Source: an uncultured Saprospiraceae bacterium (GTDB taxonomy: Bacteria; Bacteroidota; Bacteroidia; Chitinophagales; Saprospiraceae). From it: a stretch of 9,470 nucleotides of DNA. Numbering within the stretch: the stretch's first letter is position 1; every line of letters starts with the position of its first letter. Both the position numbers and the translations under genes were made by a program. The DNA lies in NCBI GenBank assembly GCA_937894165.1, contig CALCSX010000318.1, forward strand, positions 1 through 9,470. The letters are read 5' to 3'. This document shows, in pieces, positions 1-6,416 of this stretch. The notes below the pieces were generated by a model. That model saw only the letters and a program-made list of their open reading frames with translations, did no database searches and had not been told where the DNA came from.

Positions 1-1257
1 ATCATGTAACTTGACTGGATTTTCAGAAGACGTGAATTGCAAAAATTGATTTCCTTCAAATTCCACATTGTACGACAAGTTCGAATTCGAATTTAAGTTG
101 ATAAAGATTTCTCCCCCTCCTAGACAAGTGGCAGCTGAAATTTCTACATCGCTAGCTAAATTTAAAGGCTCTTCTTCTATTCTAATAACAAATTCCTCCT
201 CACATAGTCCCAACTGATCTATAATACGAAAACTATATTCTCCTGCAGATAAATCATTTCTTTCAAAATCAAAATCTCCATCATCCCAAATGATTGTGTA
301 TCTGGACTGAGGACTTACTACAATTTGTATAAGACCAAGTGAAGCGCCACATTCTGTATTTTCAGATGTTATTATAGGCGCTATATTGCAATCTTCACCT
401 CGCACATCAATTGTAACTTTCACAATGACAGTTTGTGAACATTTATCCCTAACTATAATATTAAATACAGCTCTACCAATAAAATTATTGTTAGGAATAA
501 AACTATAATCTCCGGTTGATGACACAGTAAATGTCCCGAATTGCTCATCTCCTTCAAAACTATCCACTATGCAAGAATTGCAATTGGAACCGTTAAATAT
601 ATTACCCGCCACCGACATATTTAAATCCACAACATGACTTTTATCGGTAATTTCAATAGGATAATTTGAGAAAATAACCCATAGAGTGCTTTGTTCTGTA
701 TTACCAAAATCATCCTCAAGACTAATGGTGATAGAAATATCCATATTGAGGGACGCAGGAAAGGAAATGATATTTCCTGACAAGGTGAGCCCATATTCTG
801 ATTCCCCCGTTATACTTACTACCCTTATTCCTGTGCCAATATCATTCAAAGTAGGGTCGAAATTGAAATCCGTTCCACATTCAAGGTTGATAATGTCATC
901 ACTTGCTAACAATCGAGATGGAGTGTTATCCTCATTTAATATTAAAATTAAGCCACCCGCACCTGCCACAGCGCCGGCAGAAATCGGTATCCACCATGGA
1001 AAGACCTTTGCCTCCTTTTTCATTCGAGGTGAAGTAAGATCTATTTCCTTCCAAATTGAAGGAATAGTATCTTGCACCAAAAGATTAGGATTATATTTTA
1101 AACTGCTTTTATCATTATGAACTGAAGTGTTCATAGACTTAGATAATTTTGCTTCAGCATCAAAACTATTAAGGAATGCAAATACTAAGACTATGACATA
1201 TTGCCAGAAGTAACATTTATTGTAAAAGCAAATATTTTTCGTACTATTCATTGCCAT
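1..1257 (-). CDS. Secreted cadherin-like / SprB-repeat surface protein, N-terminal 419 residues (3' end outside window)
   Basis: The reading frame is open from the start codon at 1257 to the left edge, and an in-frame stop lies just upstream at 1270-1272. Residues 20-36 are a hydrophobic signal-peptide-like stretch ending in A-E-A. A second hydrophobic segment (about 86-107, starting FPWWIPI and rich in Gly and Ala) follows. Beta-rich modules come next. About 116-197 looks Ig/cadherin-like. About 205-287 has the bacterial cadherin-like pattern (TGDYSFIPNNNFIG, then D-x-C and V-x-I-x-V). About 290-361 matches a SprB-type repeat: W-D-D-G, L-S-A-G-E-Y-S, then D-Q-L-G-L-C. Another repeat-like unit begins near 366. 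SprB-type repeats occur in large Bacteroidota adhesins and gliding proteins, so a surface adhesion role is inferred. The start could instead be Met3 (1251). The gene follows two secreted paralogues on the same strand with a 23-bp gap from the nearer one, so it is probably the last known gene of that operon. The C-terminus, where a type IX secretion tail would lie, is not visible. Confidence 0.82.
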   Translation of the reverse strand, partial: MAMNSTKNICFYNKCYFWQYVIVLVFAFLNSFDAEAKLSKSMNTSVHNDKSSLKYNPNLLVQDTIPSIWKEIDLTSPRMKKEAKVFPWWIPISAGAVAGAGGLILILNEDNTPSRLLASDDIINLECGTDFNFDPTLNDIGTGIRVVSITGESEYGLTLSGNIISFPASLNMDISITISLEDDFGNTEQSTLWVIFSNYPIEITDKSHVVDLNMSVAGNIFNGSNCNSCIVDSFEGDEQFGTFTVSSTGDYSFIPNNNFIGRAVFNIIVRDKCSQTVIVKVTIDVRGEDCNIAPIITSENTECGASLGLIQIVVSPQSRYTIIWDDGDFDFERNDLSAGEYSFRIIDQLGLCEEEFVIRIEEEPLNLASDVEISAATCLGGGEIFINLNSNSNLSYNVEFEGNQFLQFTSSENPVKLHD

Positions 1258-1280
1258 AAAGATATGAATTCATTTTTAAT

Positions 1281-2168
1281 CTATCGATCCCCGGATTTAA
1301 GCAGTTGAATTTCTTCATCCAAGTCCTTAACAAAACGGGTATTTATTTTGTAAATATCCAAAGTCGCTGTATTATGAAGCAATAAGTGAAATGCAGTCCA
1401 TAATTGCTTTATACCTTTACTTATCTGCTCACTTTCTTCATTAGTGATATTCGACTTAAAATATTGACTTTCAATCCCCTCTTCAAAGTGTTCCTTTAAA
1501 TAATATTTTCCACTTAATTCGGAGGTGAATATCCAGAAACTGTGTTGGACTACGCCATCGCGTTCCTGTATTTTATCGAGTGAGTATGGGGTTTTGATTA
1601 ATTTTTCAGAGGATAATTTTTGATAGTCGGATTCTAGCGTGATCAATGTATGCCACAAAAGCCAGGCTATTTCCTCAGGATGTTTTTCTGTTTCAATAGC
1701 TAAATTTAAAGGTTGTGAATTCTTTGGATTTAGAATTCTGGAATTTGAATCTTTTACCCATTTCCCTTTATCAGGATTAAATTGACTTTTATCTCTATTT
1801 ACATCAATTTCAACCCACAAGCTATATGCGGGCAAGTTTTTTTTAAGAGGTACCGGATCAACGAAGAGATCTGCGCAATAAGCTCTCAGAGGAATCCTGG
1901 TCTCAATAAAAGGCTCTAGAAGTAAAATAGTATCTGTCAGGCTTAAATAGGATTGGTACCCTTCCCTAGACGGTATATATGACGGTTTTAGCGAAAATTC
2001 CTCCAATTCATTGGATGAATTGGAAATATACAAGTCCGCTATATGTCCGGTTGTTTCTCCTGTAGAGATGGATATGATTTTAATGGAATCACTAAGTTGA
2101 ATATTAGATGCACCGGCCTTCATGTGAAATAATAAAATAACTGCGAAAACTATTGAGATAATTTTCAT
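1281..2168 (-). CDS. Secreted protein of unknown function, paralogue of the upstream gene
   Basis: This 295-residue protein is not recognised as a named family. The frame is open from an ATG at 2210, but the ATG at 2168 is preferred because it puts a standard signal peptide (MKIISIVFAVILLF, ending near A-G-A-S) at the N-terminus. From 2210 the signal would be preceded by 14 mostly polar or basic residues. The mature protein starts with a probable beta-sandwich, then shows Y-I-P-S (about 64-67), Y-C-A-D-L (97-101) and P-V-P (105-107). A more helical C-terminal half includes VVQHSFWIF (206-214) and a nearby F-E-E. These motifs appear in the same order in the protein encoded just upstream, so the pair arose by duplication, although overall identity is low. 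Its only cysteine is the one in Y-C-A-D-L. It sits between its paralogue and the repeat-bearing surface protein, which suggests a shared extracytoplasmic job; the function is unknown. Confidence 0.8.
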   Translation of the reverse strand: MKIISIVFAVILLFHMKAGASNIQLSDSIKIISISTGETTGHIADLYISNSSNELEEFSLKPSYIPSREGYQSYLSLTDTILLLEPFIETRIPLRAYCADLFVDPVPLKKNLPAYSLWVEIDVNRDKSQFNPDKGKWVKDSNSRILNPKNSQPLNLAIETEKHPEEIAWLLWHTLITLESDYQKLSSEKLIKTPYSLDKIQERDGVVQHSFWIFTSELSGKYYLKEHFEEGIESQYFKSNITNEESEQISKGIKQLWTAFHLLLHNTATLDIYKINTRFVKDLDEEIQLLKSGDR

Positions 2169-2222
2169 TTGCCCTATTCTTACTAATTGCTTTTTATTGG
2201 ATCGCCGCAATTTCTGATTTTT

Positions 2223-3080
2223 TTAATCTTTTACAGATTTTATGGTGCTGGATACTTGCGAGATATTTCTAAAGCTTTCCCACAAATTTTTCCCTCCCTC
2301 TAATAGTTCATCTTTGGTTTGATTGTCCTGTTTTTCGAAAGATTTTGATAGTGCTCTTTCAGCCTCTGCAATTAATTTTTCTTCAAAAAACTCGTATTCA
2401 TAGCTATTGCCGGTAAGTGCAGATACATATAACCACAATGAGTGTTGTAATAAAGTTTCCTTTTCTTTAGAAGGGGTATTCGAGAAAACTGTCACTAGTT
2501 GAGTGTCGCTTTGAATGCTTTTTATTGTTGTTTCAAGTTTTATGAAAGCGTCCAATATCATGGGTAAACCTTCTTCCAAACGTTCTCTTGGGATAAGAGC
2601 CGTCTTACTCTTATCATTAATATTTATTGGTAGATTAGCAATTACATTAGAAATAGTTAAGTATTTAGGTTCTACAATATACTTTTGAATATTACTCATT
2701 TCCAACTCATCTAAAAATCTCCATTCAACTATTGAGGGCATTTTGTTTTTACGCGGAACAGCGGGTCTTTTAAGATCAAGACAGTATCCTTTCAAAATCA
2801 CTTCTGTTTTTTTTTCGGGAGCCAATAAAACACTATTTGATCTCGGGATTAAATAAGCTTGATGTTTTCCATCAGAAGGAATATATATTGGTGGACTATC
2901 AAAATAAATGGTCTCCTTACTTTTATTGATTAAGATCAATTTCACTACTTCTCCCGTAGCTTGTCCGGTACCCATGGGTGTGCCGACAACCTCAACATTC
3001 CCAGGGAGAGTGAAAACTGTTTGAGCAATTGCTTTATAAGAAATAAAACAAAAAAATATAAAAATGATTTTCTTCAACAT
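2223..3080 (-). CDS. Secreted protein of unknown function, first gene of a tandem paralogue pair
   Basis: The product has 285 residues and a clear signal peptide (MLKKIIFIFFCFISYKAIAQ, probable cleavage after A-I-A-Q or just before). The mature N-terminal half reads as beta-rich: G-T-G-Q-A-T-G-E-V near 37-45, ILINKSKETIYF near 49-60, YIPSDGKHQAYL (66-77), VLLAP (84-88) and L-K-G-Y-C-L-D-L (97-103), followed by P-A-V-P. The C-terminal half is charged and mostly helical, with LLQHSLWLY (210-218), L-T-G and E-F-F-E-E (230-234), then K-N-L-W. The same chain of motifs occurs in the next gene on this strand. Cys100 is the only cysteine after signal removal. The gene appears to lead a three-gene minus-strand operon and has a good TAnnTTTG element just upstream. 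It is not a recognisable enzyme. A carbohydrate- or protein-binding, or an assembly, role for the surface protein encoded downstream is inference only. Confidence 0.82.
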   Translation of the reverse strand: MLKKIIFIFFCFISYKAIAQTVFTLPGNVEVVGTPMGTGQATGEVVKLILINKSKETIYFDSPPIYIPSDGKHQAYLIPRSNSVLLAPEKKTEVILKGYCLDLKRPAVPRKNKMPSIVEWRFLDELEMSNIQKYIVEPKYLTISNVIANLPININDKSKTALIPRERLEEGLPMILDAFIKLETTIKSIQSDTQLVTVFSNTPSKEKETLLQHSLWLYVSALTGNSYEYEFFEEKLIAEAERALSKSFEKQDNQTKDELLEGGKNLWESFRNISQVSSTIKSVKD

Positions 3081-3286
3081 CAGTCTATTAGATGGTTATA
3101 TATGGTCAAATTTACGATTATTTAGATATCTATAGTAGAATCAATAAATAATATGACCTTTTCCATAGAAAGAAACAATTAATCCTGACCTATTTCTTAT
3201 TTTTTTACAAGCTTTCATATTTATTAAACATCTATTCTTAAAAAAATAATATATATTAGGGAATTATTCACTTAAAATATTCAATT
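3081..3286. other. AT-rich divergent intergenic region
   Basis: These 206 bases separate the start of the minus-strand secreted-protein operon from the start of mscL on the plus strand, so both promoters should lie here. No credible short gene was found. The mscL-proximal half has A and T runs but no convincing TAnnTTTG match for the plus strand; TATATTAG at about 3251-3258 is only a partial match. The operon-proximal part holds the minus-strand promoter element listed separately and a 10-bp palindrome, TAGATATCTA, at 3123-3132. Confidence 0.6.
3107..3114 (-). promoter_or_regulatory. Putative Bacteroidota -7 promoter element (TAAATTTG) for the secreted-protein operon
   Basis: On the minus strand this reads TAAATTTG, an exact match to the Bacteroidota -7 consensus TAnnTTTG. 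It lies 27 bp upstream of the ATG at 3080, which would give a short leader of about 20 nt. A matching -33 TTTG at the usual spacing of about 20 bp is not clear; the nearest TTG is too far upstream. The call therefore rests on the -7 box and its position. Confidence 0.4.
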
Positions 3287-3679
3287 ATGCTTAAAGAGTT
3301 TAAAGCTTTTATTTTACGAGGCAATGTATTAGATCTTGCCGTAGCAGTTATCGTGGCAGCGGCATTTGGTGCTATTGTTAGTTCTTTAGTTAACGATGTT
3401 TTAATGCCTCCAATAGGCTTAGCATTAGGTGAGGTTGATTTTTCTGAACTGAAATATGTATTAGAGCCGGCTGTTGAGGGTGAAGAAGAGGTCGCTATTA
3501 GATATGGAGCCTTTATTCAGAAAATTATTGATTTTTTAATTATCGCAGCAGTGATTTTTGCCATTATCAAAACTTATAATAAAACGAAAAAGAAAGAAGA
3601 AGCCAAACCGGATTCTCCGGCCAAGCCGACGGAAGTTCAATTGCTGCAGGAAATAAGAGACCTTTTGCAGAATAAATAA
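3287..3679 (+). CDS. mscL: Large-conductance mechanosensitive channel MscL
   Basis: The 130-residue product is close to the usual MscL length. MscL forms a homo-oligomeric inner-membrane pore that opens at near-lytic membrane tension and lets solutes out during hypo-osmotic shock. The family signature is clear: the amphipathic N-terminal FKAFILRGNVLDLAVAVI, then TM1 (about 16-44, with AAAFGAIVSSLVNDVLMPPIG), a periplasmic loop (about 45-72), TM2 (about 75-96, KIIDFLIIAAVIFAIIK), a charged Lys/Glu/Pro linker and a C-terminal helix (about 115-128, VQLLQEIRDLL). The periplasmic loop has an acidic G-E-E-E. It is transcribed alone, divergent from the secreted-protein operon and convergent with the DUF6089 gene, with which it shares a hairpin terminator. 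The start agrees with the family N-terminus and is preceded by AT-rich sequence without a Shine-Dalgarno motif. Confidence 0.96.
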   Translation: MLKEFKAFILRGNVLDLAVAVIVAAAFGAIVSSLVNDVLMPPIGLALGEVDFSELKYVLEPAVEGEEEVAIRYGAFIQKIIDFLIIAAVIFAIIKTYNKTKKKEEAKPDSPAKPTEVQLLQEIRDLLQNK

Positions 3680-3686
3680 AATCCTT

Positions 3687-3718
3687 AGCAGCTGCTCAAT
3701 TAAAGAGTGGCTGCTTTT
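3687..3718. terminator. Hairpin terminator between convergent mscL and DUF6089 genes
   Basis: AGCAGC (3687-3692) and CTC (3695-3697) pair with GAG (3705-3707) and GCTGCT (3710-3715). This leaves a 2-nt internal mismatch and a 7-nt loop, AATTAAA. TTTT follows on the plus strand, 7 nt after the mscL stop codon. On the minus strand the stem is followed by a weaker T-containing stretch, so it may act both ways. Its right edge overlaps the stop codon of the minus-strand gene (3717-3719). Confidence 0.7.
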
Positions 3719-4559
3719 AAAACTCTCGTCTTTTAGGACATTCCACACGTGCGAAGTAATACATGATGTTGAGTGTAAAAAAATTGAATGAATCGTTGTT
3801 CTTACCATTTCCTCTTTGAACACCATCGACACCTAAGTTGAAATTTTCTCTGCTCATCGGATCAGATCTGTCTGAAAGGATTACTGCAAGTTCACCATTA
3901 TTTGCTCTTATCTGATCGGGATTTGGGTAGGTGGTCGAAACATCATCTAAATAATCATTGAAAAGAAGTCTCCCACTCAACTCAAGATTTAAACTCCACA
4001 GAAAAGATACATCAAATTTCAAGCCCCCACCAAATATAAAAGCCGGGCTCATAATGGCGTACTCTTCTCCTCGCCGCTGCCCCTCAGTTCCCAAAGGTCT
4101 GAGTTCCACCCAATTTCCTTCGTATTCCGTCTTGGGATTAAACCGGTAAATACTTAATCCTGCAAAAAGGTAGGGTGTAAAGTTTTCATTGGCACTTCCA
4201 TGCTCATAATTGAAGAAATTAAACTCCAATTGACTCCCCAATTCCCAAATACTGGATCTGAAACTTAAATTTCTCGCCTTTTCAAATGGATTCGACGAAT
4301 AAATATCACTGCCTCGCACCATCCCGTAGGAAAGTGGAAACTTCAAGGAAATCCGGGTATTGTAATTATATCTGACGACTCCGCTGACGACATATCCCAG
4401 CTCATTTAGCCTAAATTCTGTATTGAGATCCCCGAGATATAAAGCAGTACCAAGTCCTCCTCCGACTTCCCAACCTTTTTGTGCCTTCAGCCCGGTATTG
4501 CTAAAAAGAAAAATTAGGATAAGAATTGTAATGATTTTTATTGTCAGATTCATGTGCAA
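3717..4559 (-). CDS. DUF6089-type outer-membrane beta-barrel protein
   Basis: The product has up to 280 residues, with a hydrophobic signal (IIITILILIFLF-like, about 7-20) ending near L-K-A-Q (24-27). Translation may start at Met1 (4559) or Met3 (4553). The mature protein has the look of a small outer-membrane barrel: alternating hydrophobic and polar strands, many aromatic strand ends, and a last strand ending F-F-T-L-N-I-M-Y-Y-F. The early motif WEVGGGLGTALYLGDLN (30-46) is typical of the DUF6089 family found in Bacteroidota. The C-terminus has V-E-C-P-K-R after the last strand. No enzyme motif is seen and the function of the family is unknown; an envelope structural or porin-like role is inferred. 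It is 71 bp downstream of nadA on the same strand, with no hairpin between them, so read-through from nadA is possible. Its 3' end meets the terminator shared with mscL. Confidence 0.85.
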   Translation of the reverse strand: MHMNLTIKIITILILIFLFSNTGLKAQKGWEVGGGLGTALYLGDLNTEFRLNELGYVVSGVVRYNYNTRISLKFPLSYGMVRGSDIYSSNPFEKARNLSFRSSIWELGSQLEFNFFNYEHGSANENFTPYLFAGLSIYRFNPKTEYEGNWVELRPLGTEGQRRGEEYAIMSPAFIFGGGLKFDVSFLWSLNLELSGRLLFNDYLDDVSTTYPNPDQIRANNGELAVILSDRSDPMSRENFNLGVDGVQRGNGKNNDSFNFFTLNIMYYFARVECPKRREF

Positions 4560-4630
4560 ATTGTAAACCTTAAATATTTGAAATTGAACTTAAATACTAT
4601 GCTGAACGAGTAAGGAAAATAAAATATTGT

Positions 4631-5629
4631 TTACAGTCCTGCTCTGGCGGATACCTCTAACATTCTATCGATCGAAGCCCTGCCTTTTTCGATAACATAA
4701 TCTTCCAAAATTATCTCCGGCAATTCATATTTCATACAAATATACAATTTTTCTAATGTATTTCTTTTCATATGCGGACAATCGTTGCATGCACAGTTAT
4801 TTTGAGGTGGGGCAGGGATGAAATTTTTATTGGGGCTGCGTTTTTTCATTTGGTGCAGTATACCAGTTTCGGTAGCAACAATGAAAGTTTGGCATGATGA
4901 TTTTTCAGAATAGTTGAGCAAACCACTTGTAGAACCGATATAGTGAGCTTTTGCCAAAATATGTTCCTCACACTCCGGATGAGCAATCAACTCTGCTCCG
5001 GGATTTTCATCTAGCAGCATATTTATTTTCTCTTTCGAAAAAATTTCATGAACCATACAAGCGCCATTCCACAATACCATGTCCCGCCCGGTCTTTTTTA
5101 TTAAATATTTACCCAAATTCCTGTCCGGAGCGAAAATGATTTTCTTGTCCTTTGGAATTGAATCAATAATATGAACGGCATTTGTACTGGTGCAGCAAAT
5201 ATCAGTCATAGTTTTCAGCTCAGCTGTGCAATTAATATACGATACTACAATGTGATCGGGATATTTTTCCTTAAACTTCGCAAATATTTTAGGAGGACAA
5301 GAATCTGCAAGAGAGCAGCCTGCTTTTAAGTCAGGAAGTAAGACTTTCTTTCCGGGATTCAGAATTTTAGCCGTCTCCGCCATAAAATGTACCCCGGCAA
5401 AAACGATCATATCAGCTTCAGTTCTTTCTGCTTCCTGCGATAATCCCAGACTGTCACCAACATAATCTGCCAAGTCTTGAATTTCAGAATGTTGATAATA
5501 ATGCGCTAAAATAACGGCATTTTTTTCCGCCTTTAATTTTTTGATCTCCTCGATCAGATCTAAAGTCGGATCAACCTCAATGTCAAGATAACCTAATCGA
5601 TGTAATTGTTGGTCGGCAGTAATGCTCAT
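4631..5629 (-). CDS. nadA: Quinolinate synthase NadA
   Basis: NadA condenses iminoaspartate with dihydroxyacetone phosphate to make quinolinate, the precursor of NAD, using an oxygen-sensitive 4Fe-4S cluster. The 332-residue protein carries the family motifs in order: ILAHYYQHSEIQDLADYVGDS (begins about 40), DMIVFAGVHFMAETAKIL (73-90), PDLKAGCSLADSC (99-111), YINCTAELK (131-139), a C-C-T-S-T-N segment (145-150), FAPDRNLG (166-173), an A-C-M-V-H-E motif (190-195), HPEC (217-220), S-T-S-G (233-236) and C-A-C-N-D-C-P-H-M (279-287). By comparison with the family, Cys105, Cys191 and Cys284 are the likely cluster ligands. The length and N-terminus fit the family, so the start at 5629 is accepted. 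No nadB or nadC lies in the window. A 26-bp near-palindrome just upstream may be an operator. Confidence 0.97.
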   Translation of the reverse strand: MSITADQQLHRLGYLDIEVDPTLDLIEEIKKLKAEKNAVILAHYYQHSEIQDLADYVGDSLGLSQEAERTEADMIVFAGVHFMAETAKILNPGKKVLLPDLKAGCSLADSCPPKIFAKFKEKYPDHIVVSYINCTAELKTMTDICCTSTNAVHIIDSIPKDKKIIFAPDRNLGKYLIKKTGRDMVLWNGACMVHEIFSKEKINMLLDENPGAELIAHPECEEHILAKAHYIGSTSGLLNYSEKSSCQTFIVATETGILHQMKKRSPNKNFIPAPPQNNCACNDCPHMKRNTLEKLYICMKYELPEIILEDYVIEKGRASIDRMLEVSARAGL

Positions 5630-5644
5630 TCTTTATTGTTTTAC

Positions 5645-5670
5645 CTTATAACGTTAATTAATATTATAAG
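5645..5670. promoter_or_regulatory. 26-bp imperfect palindrome upstream of nadA, candidate operator
   Basis: CTTATAA (5645-5651) and TTATAAG (5664-5670) are perfect inverted arms. Between them the core TTAATTAA (5654-5661) is itself palindromic and exactly centred. Only the 2-bp steps CG and TA flanking the core break the symmetry. The site lies 16-41 bp upstream of the nadA ATG on the minus strand, where a repressor would block transcription. AT-rich DNA makes short palindromes common, but 22 symmetric positions out of 26 is notable. The cognate regulator is unknown. Confidence 0.45.
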
Positions 5671-5693
5671 ATTGAATTTTCATGCGGTTTTTA

Positions 5694-6407
5694 CTATCGG
5701 GCGGCCAAAAATAGGAAAATAGCGGGTATTTTATTGATATTCGGTTCTTTTTCTGATTGCCATCTTTGACAAGTCTGAGTTTTTATCATTTCATTTCCTC
5801 CCGTTATATTGGCGGCTATGCAGAGCAAAGTGTCGGGTTTGAGCTGGTTGATCAGATGATTATAGAAATTTAAATTTCTGTAGGGAGTTTCAATAAATAT
5901 ATAAGTCATCCCATTCACCTGAGAATTCCTTTCGGCGATCGAAAGATATTGCTTTAAATCCTTCTTATCGATGGGAGGGTAGCCCGCAAATTGAAATGAT
6001 TGTCCATTGAGTCCGGAGGCCATAAGTGCTAAAAAAATGGAGGATGGGCCAACCAAGGGGACCACAGTCACATTTTTAGAATGCGCTAATTTCACTACCT
6101 CAGCACCCGGATCTGCTATGCCTGGGCAGCCGGCTTCGGACATGAGTCCTATATCAATTCCTTCCTCCAGTGGTTGTAAAAATTCTTCAATACCACTTTC
6201 TTTGGCATGTTTATCCAGCTCGAAAATCATCAGATCCTGCTGTGAAATAGGATGATCACAAGCTTTAATAAATTGGCGGGCAGTTTTTGACCTTTCTACA
6301 ATAAAATGTGAAATATTCCTCATCCTATCTTTCACAAATTGTCCGATCTGACTCAGATCATCCATTTCTGTTAATGGAGTAGGGATTAGATACAGTTTTC
6401 CTTTCAT
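5694..6407 (-). CDS. SAM-dependent methyltransferase of the tetrapyrrole methylase superfamily, RsmI-like
   Basis: The 237-residue protein resembles RsmI, which 2'-O-methylates C1402 of 16S rRNA using S-adenosylmethionine. It shows LYLIPTPLTEMDDL (5-18, compare the RsmI opening with P-T-P-I/L), E-R-S-K-T-A-R (38-44), the SAM-binding LMSEAGCPGIADPGAEVV (88-105), VVPLVGPSSIFLALMASGL (115-133), F-A-G-Y-P-P (140-145) and FIETPYR (171-177). It is about 50 residues shorter than E. coli RsmI and ends soon after the catalytic fold, so the usual RsmI C-terminal region is missing. This fits a second, short RsmI-like paralogue, and the true substrate may differ. It starts 9 bp after the stop of the GCS2-CBS gene on the same strand, so the two are probably co-transcribed. 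Confidence 0.85.
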   Translation of the reverse strand: MKGKLYLIPTPLTEMDDLSQIGQFVKDRMRNISHFIVERSKTARQFIKACDHPISQQDLMIFELDKHAKESGIEEFLQPLEEGIDIGLMSEAGCPGIADPGAEVVKLAHSKNVTVVPLVGPSSIFLALMASGLNGQSFQFAGYPPIDKKDLKQYLSIAERNSQVNGMTYIFIETPYRNLNFYNHLINQLKPDTLLCIAANITGGNEMIKTQTCQRWQSEKEPNINKIPAIFLFLAAR

Positions 6408-6416
6408 CCTTAAATA

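Noticed and set aside
686..1120. 144-codon open frame on the plus strand
   Set aside because: It is antisense to the N-terminal part of the minus-strand surface protein, whose frame has a signal peptide and recognisable repeats; the plus-strand product has no motif.
2169..2210. ATG at 2210 as the start of the second paralogue
   Set aside because: It would place 14 mostly polar or basic residues before a normal signal peptide, which begins at the internal ATG at 2168. It stays possible, because it shortens the gap to the upstream gene to 12 bp.
3536..3832. 98-codon open frame on the minus strand
   Set aside because: It runs through the 3' end of mscL, the shared terminator and the 3' end of the DUF6089 gene, and its product resembles nothing.
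6007..6255. Plus-strand open frames inside the RsmI-like, nadA and GCS2-CBS genes
   Set aside because: Each is antisense to a protein with clear family motifs and has no independent support.
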